64,000 nucleotides of DNA from Chaenocephalus aceratus (Eukaryota; Chordata; Actinopteri; Perciformes; Channichthyidae), in NCBI GenBank assembly GCA_023974075.1, contig CM043791.1, positions 25,161,642 to 25,225,641 on the forward strand. Direction: 5' to 3'. Each line of letters begins with the position of its first letter. Position 1 is the first letter of the stretch. Of this stretch, positions 28,654 to 41,061 are shown in pieces. The position numbers and the translations under genes are program-made. The notes under the pieces are model-generated. The model saw only the letters and a program-made list of their open reading frames with translations, did no database searches and was not told the DNA's origin.

Positions 28654-28659
<6 letters not shown>
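27715..28659. other. Non-coding sequence, no gene recognised
   Basis: Contains a 118-codon open frame (27860-28216 plus) without any recognisable motif. No repeats with clear ends. Confidence 0.45.

Positions 28660-28711
<52 letters not shown>
28660..28711. repeat. (CA)n microsatellite, ~26 units
   Basis: An uninterrupted CA array. Confidence 0.96.
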
Positions 28712-28714
<3 letters not shown>

Positions 28715-30169
28715 AATGACTTAGGCTCAGTGGAAGGCCGCAGCCCCTGAGAGGATCCACTGGGAGATTAGCCAAATCAGAAAAGATAGATGTCCACAGC
28801 TTTAAACTCAACATTTTGTTTGTAACTTTCTCGGTCTCTGTCCTATTGTTTCATTTCCTTCATAATCAGATTTGCAGCAGAGGCTTCCTGCCACTTAGCA
28901 TCAACATCTATCACTCGCTGTTCCGTTCTTACAGTACAGTACATCCTGCTCTTATGATTACATTTTTCCATATCCTACTGTACTGTCTTTTCATGGTCAT
29001 ATATTTAAACATACAGCAACTCTATCTTGATGTGATATATAATGACAGTACTTGTCTCTCCAAGAAGTTTCTCATCTACTCGTCACGCTTGATGGCTTGC
29101 AGATAATTGATAAATATGGACAGGATATATACCATTTACATAACCTGATTTAAAGTAGAGTATATATGATGCATGTTACCCAGTATTCGATGGTATATTC
29201 ATGTTCCTGTCATAATTTGATGTTGATCTATATTAAGTGCCTGAAAGCAGTCTTAACATTTACTTTTCTAAGTATGGTTTCTTATTCAAGTAAAGTTGCT
29301 TGTGAGGAATTAGTTCTGACATGAACCGTATATATGTGATGTTGTCTGAACAAGTTGCAGGTTGTAAGAAATCCCAAACATTTAAATACAATGTAATAAT
29401 GAAAGAAGGGATATTATTATCAACTTAACATAAACAAATAACAAAAACTTCATTAAAATTAGACTGACAACAGAGAAGTACTAGAGAAACACTCACCTGT
29501 TGTATAGTATGCCACATAAATAACAACATCAGGCCACCATAGAACAACAACAACAGATGGCAGACACTTTGACCCTAGCTTGCACCTCAGCGCTTCAGCT
29601 GTAACGCGAGAATGACTGTTGGTAATAAAAATAGAATCACTGCTAATTTACAATCAAAGGTTTTTTCTAAAACTCACCTGTTGATAAAGCTCCATACACG
29701 ACAATTTTCCTGGCTGAAATGTGCTGCATATAAGATTTAAGGTGTACTTTATTAATCCCAATTCGGGAACACATTTTTAAGATCCTTTACCCTCCTCGCC
29801 TGCATGGGATTTATAATATGAAAACTCCAGCAAAATGTACAGGCTTGTCCTAAAATAGTCCCTCCATTGTTGACTAGACAGAGCTTAGAAGTATTTCATA
29901 TCAGGAGCTTTATCTGTCTGTTACAATACAATTGAGAGAGTTCAGAGCTGTTTGTTTGAAGCAGGACATCAAGATGATAACATCTAGTTTGCAAAATAAC
30001 AAAGAAAGCAGCAGTTATTCATGATCTTTCTTGAAGTCAACGCAATAAAACCAGGAGTTACACACTTGTGATTTTGAGTTTCCTCAAGGTTTCTCGACAA
30101 TGCTGATAACTCCATGCATCCCTTGTGAAACAACACAATTATTTGTACTCTTTTTTTCTTTTGAAAGGT
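28712..30169. other. Non-coding sequence, likely distal 3' flank of the TAFA gene
   Basis: AT-rich. No exon recognised. Minus-strand AATAAA hexamers become frequent from here upward, so the transcript end could fall on either side of 30170. Confidence 0.4.
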
Positions 30170-31053
30170 TTTATTCATTTCATATAATACTGACACATGT
30201 ACTCAATAGCGGTTAACAGGCGTTTAAAAACACAGATATTAAAACCATTAGAGCATCCATTTAATTTAAGCCCCGTTGATTCCATGGACCATTTTTTTTA
30301 ACACGTTTACATGTTTCAATATACCATAACATCTACTTGGTATTAGTCTAACCTCTCCCCTGAAAGGATTTTGTCCTTTGTCAAAAAAAAGAAGAAAACA
30401 AAAGATATAAGAAGACTGACAAACTGTCTCCCCATTTTAAAACATGGCATGTGGTAAGCCACAAACTATTCAAGGTAAAATACTCTTATGGAAGTGAAAT
30501 CTGAAAAAGAAAGGGTTTAGTTTCAGATCTGAGAAACATTTTGACAGCATCAAGTGTGTCATATGTGGCACTGTTACATTTAAATGTGTCATTCCGACTA
30601 CATGAGAAGGACATTCTGGATCAATTCCCTTTTTTGTAGTAATGTTGCTGCCTTAAATCCAGATCCCCTTTATTTCCCTTTATGCGTATGTAACACTAAG
30701 CCATATAAGAGAGATGAAGAATACACATTGTTGTAAAGAAAGTCTTTTTTGTCTTCTAATCAAGTGCTGTTAGATCATAGTTCACTTTTTGAAGCTGTTG
30801 TTTGTAAAGGATTGTGGGTGATGCGGCCCTTTGTGGCAAAGGACCAAGGACACTGAGTTATGTTTAAGGTGATGCAAGACTGTGATAGAGTCCTGTCTCT
30901 TCAGCCTCCACATCTAGGATATCCTCAGAACAATGAAACAAGTATTGGTTCCTTATAGAAGTCCGTCTGAGTGCGTTTCCTCGCCATTGATAGGACCATT
31001 GTGCTGTATAAGTGACTCCACTGCCATTTCTGCTCTTCTTGAGCCACGCAGGA
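30170..31053 (-). other. Probable 3' untranslated region of the TAFA gene
   Basis: Sequence following the stop codon of the terminal TAFA exon on the minus strand. Minus-strand AATAAA hexamers occur at 30669-30674 and 30170-30175 and are candidate poly-A signals, giving a 3' UTR of about 0.4 or 0.9 kb. The extent is inferred only from these hexamers. Confidence 0.45.
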
Positions 31054-31065
31054 CTATCGGGTCAC
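31054..31065 (-). CDS. tafa3: TAFA3-like gene, terminal coding exon (Val-Thr-Arg-stop)
   Basis: The coding part of the last exon is only 12 bases: GTG ACC CGA TAG. On the minus strand it is preceded by a good acceptor (TTTCAG) at 31066 onward. It joins in phase 0 to the exon ending at 34664, giving the C-terminus KVKTTKVTR, the ending known for TAFA3 and TAFA4 proteins. Other short GTG-ACC stretches must exist by chance. The combination of acceptor, phase, strand, order and exact family C-terminus makes this a strong call. The rest of the exon is 3' UTR. Confidence 0.85.
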   Translation of the reverse strand: MTR

Positions 31066-33167
31066 CTGAAACGGGGAGAAAATAAAGTGTGTCATTGAAA
31101 ATAGTCCCTTAAAAAGGTTGGAATGACAACCTGAAAACAGTAAAGGTCACAGAACACAATACAAAGCCAATTCTGGTGAAACACATCAACTGAAAATTTG
31201 AAATGATGCAGTTCCGTGCTGCTCGGTCTACTTTTGGAATAAATGGCAAGTGATTCTTGTTGGGGGAGCAGCAACAATGTGGCTGGCACGCTCTCTGTCT
31301 GTCCTGGCAAGGGACTAAACAAGACACAGCTTGAATTATGTCTGTCGGCCAACAATGCCTCACTTTCAGCGCCTGGCCCACTGCCATGTCATTTCGTCAG
31401 TTTGTCAAGACGGTTGCTCTAATCACATGGTCTCTTCGCCTTGTTCATCCATCTTTCCATTTGTTTTGCTCATCCAATTACTTTTGGTTTATTTCAAGCT
31501 ATTAGGAGACATTTCCAACGAGCCAACGACCAAACAGACTCAAATTGCTGTATAACTGCCAGTGCTTAGGCACGTAATAGACCAGACTTCCTAAGTCTAT
31601 TCTTCTGTTTTCCTGTATGCCTTTCTTTCTCATTGTGTGTCATTGTGTTTCCCAGTGGATTCCCCTCTAAGCCCAAACACATGCTGTCCCCTCTGCATAT
31701 CTTCTTGAGGGACTTTGTCTTTTGTCCGACCCAGGTGACAGCTAACTAAGTGTGAAGGACAGCCATTGCAGAGAGAGCTCACGGGAGCGTTTCCTCCAAG
31801 CTGGCAGTGGAAAGTGTTCTACTGTATCTGCTCTCCATGGCTGCGGGCCACCCTTCCTGGGCCCGATCCCACTGCCTTCAGGCATCTACTCCTGTGCCAG
31901 ATCAAACAGTCTGCAGGCGTTTGTTGTCAGGCCAGTTCACTATGCACTGCTGCATCTCTGTGCCTGCAGTGCTTTAAGGTGCTTCAAAGTCCATTAGGTG
32001 TTCATCCCTTTTCCGGTTTAAATATGCCTGTAGGTGGAACTCACTGTGCCCAATTAGAAAGTTGATTTAGGTAGTTAGATGTCAGTTTTACAAAGAACAC
32101 CAGCAGTGCTCGAGTGTCATTTCTATGGGTCTTGTTGGGCCCATGAGAGCCACATTTTCTTTTGCTTATTCCAAAAACTTGAAACGTCTACACTAGTGGC
32201 TGTTTGGATGGCCACAAGGCAGATGTCCCCTTCACTCCTACATTATACACACTCTTTATGACTCACTTAGTCACACGAGTAGATTATGGAAATCCATTGT
32301 ATAAGATGTTTGATCTTGATTTATCTTGTCTTTTTGTTTGGAGATATAAAAGCTGCTTTAAATTACTTAACATCTTGATTCATAGTATATAGTGTTGTTC
32401 TGTCCACCAAAAATAATGGTGGGTTGTTTTTTTGTGCCACATTGGTTTAGTGTTTGTATAAAGGAAATGAAACATACACCTTGTCATTTGTTTAATGTGT
32501 GTATATGGCTGCTTGTGCATCTCATAAATGCACACACACACTTGCCTCGCAGTGTATGACAGCTCAGTGGTTCGGAAGCCCGGCTGTGTCTGTCTGCTCA
32601 TCCATGTGATATTATTTGGCATTGATCGAGCTGTCACCCATCCCCTCCCTCTCTCCTCCCTCTGCCCTCCCCCTCTCCTCCTTTTCGCTTCTCCGGGCCA
32701 TGGATGGATGGAGGAATTGAGGGAGGGTGCCAAACACTCTTTTGTTTTCTTGCCTGCTCTGTGTATCCAGACACAAACATAAGCTCCTTGTCAGCTGACC
32801 AGTTCCAATATTCTTGTTTTCAAGTGTTTTCTGTATTCCTTTATCCAACATTCACCTGTGCCCTCAGCCTTTCCTCTTCACTTTCCACTTTTTGTTTGTT
32901 TTCATCCATTACCCCTGCCTTCATTTTCCCTTTTGGCTGCTCTTGTACCCTCTCTCTATCGCTCTCCCTCTCTCTCATATCCTCATTCCCTCTCAATCCA
33001 TCGTCAATTTCAATTTACGAGCGGGTCTTAATGGGACTATAAGGGAACGTTCGATGCTATTGATCTGGATTCATGCGCATCTTGACCTCAATGTACCACA
33101 CCAGAGGAGAAAAACAATCATCCTTTTCATCATCAGGCAAACACATCAGATAACACACTTGCATAGT

Positions 33168-33170
<3 letters not shown>

Positions 33171-33258
<88 letters not shown>
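33171..33258. repeat. (CA)n microsatellite, ~44 units
   Basis: An 88-base CA array with one CATA interruption near 33205, two bases before duplicated block B. Confidence 0.97.
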
Positions 33259-33260
<2 letters not shown>

Positions 33261-33261
<1 letters not shown>

Positions 33262-33528
33262 ATCATTGATCAAACACCTGAATGCAAGAGACAGCAAATA
33301 TTTGTGTTCTTTCAGACTCAATGATAAACCGATGCTTGGATGAAACTGGTTTGATCTGATCTTGTTCAGGAGATTATGATTGCGCTCTTTGGGGCCGATA
33401 AAACTAAATGCATGAGATCAGATATATGAAACAACTTCTGAACAGCACTCGCATATTCAGAAATTACATCATTTCCTATCTGATCAACCCTTGTGTGTAT
33501 CTATTTTCAATTATGCCAGTTACAAAGA
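33261..33528. repeat. Duplicated 268-bp block, copy B
   Basis: Same strand and same length as copy A at 13381-13648, with four single-base differences. As in copy A, the left edge is a CA array and the right edge is TTACAAAGA, after which the two loci diverge completely. It lies inside the TAFA 3' intron. Confidence 0.92.
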
Positions 33529-34429
33529 CCACTCTGTCATTTTCTATTTCCATCTCATCGTCTCTTTATCTTGTTGTTAAATGAGCAGGGAATTCGGGAA
33601 GTTCAGCTGCACTTATGAAAAGCCTCACCGATTTTTTGAGTTGAGTCAGCACAGCAGAAAAGTATTTCAGGGTGAGAATAAGAGGAGGGGCTGTTGAGAA
33701 GGAGAGTGCAACTTGAGGGTGTGAGATCCACTTTGCAAGGTGAGAGGTGAGCCGAGGAAAAAGTAGCGAAGGAATTCTTAATCAGAAAGGTGTATAGGAG
33801 ACAGTCTCTAAATGTTTTAAAGAAAGAGAGAGTGAGGAGGAGATACCTGCCCACATGCATCTCACCCTTTACTTATCCATCTCTTTTTTCCAAAGAGATG
33901 CACTCTCCCTACTTTGGCCACTCTTTCAATCAATTATTTAGGCTGAAAACAACGGTCTGCACCCAGCCATGAATAATGGAAGTTGAGAAGGCAGAAAGAA
34001 GGATGGAGGTTAGATACAGAAGCATACAGTGACATGAGGTGAGTCTCGCACAAATTCCCTCCTATAACAGACAGCTAGGAGTCTGCTCAGGTCCAGCCAC
34101 CGAAGAGCAGCCAACAGGTGTCGGGTCTGCGCAGAGAGATATATAATGTACACCCAAACCTACACACACACACATATAAAGACACAGACTCATGGACAGT
34201 TCATTAAAGTTGAAGGAAAGAGGACACACACACTCACAATTTCCACTTTAGTCTACCCACTGTGGGGAGTTGTTTTTGCATCGAGTCAGATGGTCTGCCA
34301 GTCAGACGCAGGGAAGCAGGGCAAGTGGGAATGAAGGGAATGTGATGTTCTCTCCCCCCGTGTGTGTATCTGTGTGTTATTTGCCTTGTTCCTGTTGGCC
34401 TTGTTTTCGTTAGAGACTCTTTGATGTTA

Positions 34430-34861
<432 letters not shown>

Positions 34862-35088
34862 TTATTCTGTACCTTTGTGTCTCCTGTCTCTTTGTTTGTG
34901 AATTTTGACACCAAGCTTTCTGTGTACATTTTTGGATACATTTAAATAGTAAAATAGGAGTAAAATCAAGTTAAACAGTTTGTTGGACTTAGTCTCCAAT
35001 TGGGTGCAATTAAACCATTTCAGAAGAAGAGGCTGCACAAAGATAATGTAGAAGAGTCCAAACCACTAAAACTGATGTGGAAAACGAT

Positions 35089-35378
35089 AGGTTACTTACG
35101 TAACCCCAGATTTCAGAGTAACATGAAGTGAGATGTCTCACTATGGGATGCGCCTCATCGCGGAGCAAACAGAAGCATCAATCTCATTACGCCAATCCTG
35201 ATTGGCTGGTGATCTTGACGTCAGCGTCAGGGAATTCACCCCCTATAAGTAGCTTGCGCCACGACGCATGCGTCATTCAAAATAAGCACCTCTTCTCGCT
35301 TCACCATAGCAAGAAGGGCCGTCTGGTGAGACATCTCACTTCATGTTACTCTGAGGCCTGGGGTTACGTAAGTAACCT
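35089..35378. mobile_element. Inverted-repeat terminal module, probably of a DIRS-like element
   Basis: Two 53-bp arms (35089-35141 and 35326-35378) are reverse complements with 3 mismatches, separated by 184 bp. Each arm carries the near-palindrome GGTTACTTACGTAACC and ends in GAAGTGAGATGTCTCAC. A further GATGTCTCACTATGGGA copy lies just outside, near 35405. It lies 0.44 kb from the gag-like remnant, on the side downstream of gag. Inverted termini are typical of DIRS retrotransposons, so I read this as a terminal or solo-type remnant; a hairpin MITE is the alternative. Confidence 0.7.
35191..35249 (+). promoter_or_regulatory. Promoter-like module: CCAAT palindrome, CRE, TATA-like box
   Basis: Between the inverted arms lie GCCAATCCTGATTGGC (35191-35206, a perfect inverted CCAAT pair with a 4-base loop), TGACGTCA (35216-35223, a full cAMP response element) and CTATAAG (35243-35249). 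Order and spacing resemble a compact polymerase II promoter reading on the plus strand. Probably the element's own terminal promoter. Activity is inferred. Confidence 0.55.
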
Positions 35379-35816
35379 ATAGTTCTCATTCATAACACTC
35401 CGTTCGATGTCTCACTATGGGAAATTGTAGCTCCCGTATTGCCAGACGAGCTTATCTCGAAAATCACCAAACCGACCAGAACTTTAACAGGTAGGGCTCC
35501 GACTCAACCAGGTGCCCAGCACTGCTTGAGTCAAACTGGGAGTAGAACGTCCAGACTGTTAAAACGCGGACAGAAGTGAGCGGCTGTTTATTGGTTTTAT
35601 TGATTTTCTTTTCATTTTTTTTTTGAGCTGCGCCCTCGGCCTGAAGCCTGGATGCGTCAGCGGCAAATGTTTTATAACAAAAGAATCAACCAATGTGTGA
35701 CATGTGTTTGTGCGGGCTTGAGGATGGTGTTGAGGCATCTCTCGAGGCGGCGGGAACACATTCAGAGCTGGGGAATGAACTTCCAGCTCTGTCACAGAGG
35801 GGAGAAGGAGGGGCTG

Positions 35817-36861
35817 TCACACCGCTCGCTTCTTCTTCCTCGACTGCTGGCCGAAATTCTGGGTTGGCTGAGCCTGAACTGCAGCCGGAACCGGAGATTT
35901 TCTAGGCCAGCCTGCCATTGTCTCCAGCCTGGGCTGGGGACTCGGGGCGGGCTGCGACCTCTGCGTCTTCGGTGCTTTAAACCGAGCAGAGTTCGAGGCA
36001 GCTTGGGAGAAGGACTGCTGCTGCGAAGGACTGCTGCTGCGAAGGCAGCGGCTGGACCCTTCTAGGGAGGCAGAGGTGGAGTGCCTCATCCTCCTTCTTC
36101 TTCGTCTCACACCTCCTTTGCATGGAGGCAAGAGCGGAGCCGAAAATTCCCTCGGGAACGATGGGCATATCCAGCACATCCTCCTTTTCCGGTCTGGGAG
36201 GTTGGTGAGGTTGAGCCATCTCGCTCTTTCCTGCACCACCATGATCCCCATTACCTTGCCCGTGGCCTGGACGGCGCAGTGTTGGACACGGAGACAAATG
36301 TCCGTGACCGCTGCCATCTCGTCCAGAGTGGCTGCCCCCGGGTTACCCGACAGGTCCTCGCAGAGCTCCGTGGTTAGCAGCGAGGACACATTCAGGGCCC
36401 TGGCGGAGCACGCCGAGCTTCTCCATTCCGTCACAGTCTAGGGAGGAGGCACCCTAGATTGGGACCTTGTTGCTGAAGGGCCGGTCTCTCCACGAGACCG
36501 ACACCTCATCCAACATCTCCGGGAAGACCGGAAGGAGTTGCCTCTTTTTCCCCGCTGCTTGGGGAAGATGTTTTCCCTCGTAGCGGGACCTGGAGGTCTC
36601 CTTGGCCATTTCAGGCCACGGGACGTTGAGTCTGGCCGCAGCGCGTTTACACACGGCCTGCAGGTCCATGCTCAGACCGGGCGAAGCTGGTGTGCTATCG
36701 CCCGGGAGAGCAGCCCTCGCTCCAGGCTTTGCAGCCTGAGCCGATGACATGAAGGTGTCCTCTTCCTGTTCATCCGACTCAGACAGGAGGAACGCCAAGG
36801 CGTCCTCTTCTTCGTCCTCCTCGTAGTCCAGCTCGAGGACATCCTCCGCGGGTGAGACCAT
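35817..36861 (-). pseudogene. DIRS-like retrotransposon gag-like ORF1, degraded
   Basis: A minus-strand coding remnant. It starts MVSPAEDVLELDYEEDEEED, an acidic N-terminus. Then come RLNVPWPEMAKETSRSRYEG and LLPVFPEMLDEVSVSWRDRP. A TAG at about 36454 breaks the frame after SNKVPI. The frame after it carries ELCEDLSGNPGAATLDEMAAV and GIMVVQERARWLNLTNLP. A frameshift follows; the next family block, EDVLDMPIVPEGIFGSALAS, is in another frame (open 35977-36297). The basic C-terminus ends SRKKKRAV at 35817. I associate this protein with the first ORF of fish DIRS-type elements. No reverse transcriptase, RNase H or tyrosine recombinase frame follows, so the element is internally deleted. The GC-rich composition contrasts with the surrounding intron. 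Confidence 0.7.
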
Positions 36862-37015
36862 GGTGAGGTCTAACCGGGAGCCCCAGCTTGGTAAAGCGCG
36901 GGGACCCGTTCCCGGCCTGCCAGGGCGCGGGATTCCGGTTCTGTAGCCATCGCAGATAATGAGCCCCAGACCGACACGGAGAGGGGTTCACTCTCTGTGG
37001 CGGACGCCCCCGTGT
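36862..37015 (-). mobile_element. 5' leader of the DIRS-like remnant
   Basis: GC-rich sequence upstream of the gag-like start on the minus strand, continuous in composition with the gag remnant. AT-rich intron sequence resumes near 37016, which is taken as the element edge. No terminal repeat was identified here. Confidence 0.45.
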
Positions 37016-39556
37016 ACGAGAATATCTTTCATCTCTTTATATGTACAGTATGGGTACCCACTAACTAATTTCAGGGCTAACATCTATTCTTAATGTTATT
37101 CAACATCAATATTGAGATAATTCCCAATGTTTCACTCATAATTCTCCGGGTGAAAATATTTTGAGAACCTTTCATTAATAGAGAAAAATGAACTATGCTC
37201 TCTTTGGAGAGGGCTGTCATTACTGCATGGGCACTAAATGCATGTAAATGTGTCACATAAGGGACCATTTACATTTTTGTAATTACTGTGGTGGTATAAA
37301 GAAAAAATCTGCAGCCATTTGCGTGAGACAGCTAGAATAGTTGTGATCTTTGAGGGTTCACAGTAGATTTGTTCACAGCATAAAAATGAATTGAAGTCTT
37401 TAGCAAACACAGAAAAGAAAAGGCTTAAAAAGACCAGGCACATCAAGAAGAAGAATATGATTAAATATTATCACAAAGAAAAAAGTCACAAAAGAGCGGC
37501 CACCACAGTAAAAGCTGACTGAATGTTCTCATGAAAAGCCTTTCTTTACATGTCAATCTTAAAGTTAGGTATTTTTCAGAGTCAGTTATGGGGTAATTGA
37601 ATGTTTAGCATGTAAGGTTCTTATAATTGTCCCTCCAACTTAGTAGTGATATACTTGGTCAGTTGGAAAAGAGATCTGTATTCAGTGACATAATTCCCAG
37701 GGAATTAGTGACACTTTAGTTAAGCGTTGTCGTGTCTGAGGAATTTTCAAAGGATTTCTTAGTAATCAGATGTTTCAGACGGTAGCCGCTTTGATCAGGG
37801 AACTCCCAGTATACAAAGCTCAGGCAAACTTTCATCAAGTAATCACTATGTGGTCTGTCAGAATTAATGTCAGCTCAATGTTGATGTCATACCCGCAAGC
37901 AGTTTAACATTTTTATAGTCGACAAACCATTTTCAAATGGAAAGAGCCATAAGCATTCACAATTTATTGAAGTGGTATTTTGTACATAGTGATTTCCTGA
38001 TATTAATAATCATCAGTGGTGCTGGGGTAACTTTGAACTCTTCTCTCAACTACCATTCTTGCTGTTTTGGAGTATTTAGAGTTACTTCTAATTTACTTGA
38101 GTATTTTCATTTTATACTATCTCAAACTTCAACTCCACTACATTTTTCTGATAGCTTTATTTGCCAGGGATTATGATTAGATCAAGATTTTAAATCAAAA
38201 CAGATGATCGGTATATGAGGCATGATGCTGTGTTACAGGTTCAACTATTCAAAAGTATACAAAGCATTGAGGATTATCTCTATCTCCACAAGCTATTTAT
38301 ATTTGTCTGTCTGTTTTAGAGTTATAACGCAAAATACAAAGGCAAGAAACAAGTGAGCAGCTGATTCTTGAGTCTGTGGTTTCTTTTAAGTGCCACTCGT
38401 CATTGCTGCAGGGGGAGTAGGATACAGATGTTGTGGAAACACGAAGAGTAGCCAGAGGGATTTTTTGGGGTTTACAGTTTTGGTGCATTTTCTAGCCTGG
38501 AATAATCAGCACTACGGAAAAACAAAACTCTTTATGTGTTAAAGCCCAGAATCAGCCTTTTTCTCATCGTCAACAAAGCAGCTACATAAAGATAACACTT
38601 TCTGCAGTTTGTAATATTTGCTTTAAGGATTCATGTTCGGGAGTTGTTTTTGGTTCACATTACATTGACTGAAGTGCCTCGTATAATAGCAGAAACACCT
38701 GAATTCCTCCTACTGGAGCATTTACCCTGTTCTGCCTTTGTTATGTTATATTCAAATGTGTTATTTATTTTCAATGTGTAAGTGTCATTGGAGTTGTTTT
38801 GCTTGGTTGTGAAGCAAGGATTGCTTTTCTTTTTCAGAATAGTTCAGATTTCTGTTTCTTTTACTCTACTGCGGGTATTATCCGAAGTAGGAATTTTGTT
38901 ATTTTTAAATTGCTTGCGTGTGCAACGTAACCTCATGCCATCCATCATCTTTGTAATTCCTCTGAATTCATCACAAAAATGTAATTGACAAAGCCATAAA
39001 CAATGTTCCATTCACTTCCAAGGACATCTACAGTACTTTGGCAAAAATTACACAGAAATACTGCCAAGACGGTATTGACATATCCGTCATATGACATCAA
39101 ATTAAAGTCTGCTTTATTTATATCTCAATAGTAATTGGTAGGAAGGAACACAAACCAGAACACATATGATACGGTATAAAGTAATGAAGTATTTTATGCA
39201 GGAACTCATAATAAAACTTGGAAATATTTTAGAGTGCCACATTTGTGATGATTATTACATCAGGACTGGCCTGAGACTATACATTATGTTTCAATGAGAC
39301 ACAGAGGGAATTGACCATTTATAGCAAATAATTACTTTTGGCAGAAAATGCTCTGCTCTTTGAGTAAACTCTTAAAAAAAAAACACGTGGGATGGATCTG
39401 TATTTCTGTATCAATATACCCAAATCTCTGACTTTTGTTTTGACTTTATACGGTTTATCTAGAAGGCAACAATAGGGTAATGCACAACTTAATTTGCTTT
39501 TCCTGAATTAATGCTATACTGCATTATCATACAAATATAAATTCATTAGCATTTTA

Positions 39557-39823
<267 letters not shown>

Positions 39824-40434
39824 TTATTTATACTAGTGTTTAATCCAACATGTGGTATAGTATCTAACATAAACAAGTATGGGGACAGAAAAATTACCTG
39901 GTTTTAGAAACAATAATAATATGACAACAATTAAACAACACTGCCAAAGTCTAAAATTTCTTCACCGTTTCACATAGGTGAAAACTGTTGCTATACTTCA
40001 CTTAGAGGATCTGTAGATAACGTGCATGTTTAGTATTCACAGGGAGTCAAATGGTAACTTGGTCATTTGAAAGAGAGAAATACAGGCAATGCTTGTATGA
40101 GAACACACAGATGTGATTGCATGCTATTCCAATTCCAAGTGAGAATTAGCTTTAACACTAATGAAGGGTAGATGTAAGAAGACCATTCATTTTTTTCTAT
40201 AGCTACCACTTTGTGTGCACATTTCTATGCACACACTTTAATCAGACAGCTGTGTGGTTAATTAACAACAAGTCCACCCCGAGCACAGAAGTCCCTTGAG
40301 TCAGCTAAGAGAGGGAATAAAGAAATCACTATACATTTGAAGATGTGTGATGCCAACACATGGCCCTTTCATACCAGCCTTTTATCAAATACGTGAAAAT
40401 GTCAAGGACAAACAATAAGCCTTGTCAAGTAAAC

Positions 40435-40497
40435 TGTGTGTGTGTGTGTGTGTGTGTATGTGTGTGTGTGTGTGTGCGCGCGTGCGTGCGTGCGTGC

Positions 40498-40553
<56 letters not shown>
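40435..40553. repeat. (TG)n with GCGC/TGCG core
   Basis: TG repeat of 119 bases with a central segment of GCGCGCGTGCGTGCGTGCGC type near 40476-40506. It alternates purine and pyrimidine almost throughout, so it is a second Z-DNA-prone tract. Confidence 0.93.
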
Positions 40554-40555
<2 letters not shown>

Positions 40556-41041
40556 ACCTACAACAGTGTACGGTATACTGATTCATGTCTTAAGCTATGG
40601 TTGACTTTGCATGTTGTGTGAGTGTTTATACAGTCTGAGGGTTGCAATAGTCGCAGTCTGGTGTGCGTTTTACTCTACACACAGTTGTTGGAAGTTACTG
40701 CTATTTACATTACAAAAGAGTCATCCAACAATACAACAAAGGGTGCACACTGCGTGGCAATGAAAACTAAAGCAGCAATACAATGACTCTTTCCAAAGAG
40801 TATTTAAAAGTAAAGTAAGCTTGAAAGACATGAAGAACTGAAAGACATGTATGAATATGTTAAACAGGCTAACAGAGATTTGAAAAGTTCTTAATTTGCT
40901 CCGTTAATGAGTAAAAGACAAAGCGGCACCCCTGCAAAGCCCAGTCCAATTAAAATCTCAGTGAAAAGCACAGTCTAATATCTCACCCATTGCGTGTCTG
41001 TCTCTCATGGTTCTTTCATGCCGTTTGATTTTCATTTTTGA

Positions 41042-41061
41042 TCCACTAGCACTAGTGGATG
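41042..41061. repeat. Short inverted repeat ATCCACTAG-CA-CTAGTGGAT
   Basis: Nine-base arms with a two-base centre. Too short to assign; could be a chance palindrome. Confidence 0.5.

Noticed and set aside
35652..36441. Plus-strand frames of up to 137 codons over the DIRS-like remnant
   Set aside because: Antisense shadows in GC-rich sequence. The minus strand carries the recognisable gag-like blocks.
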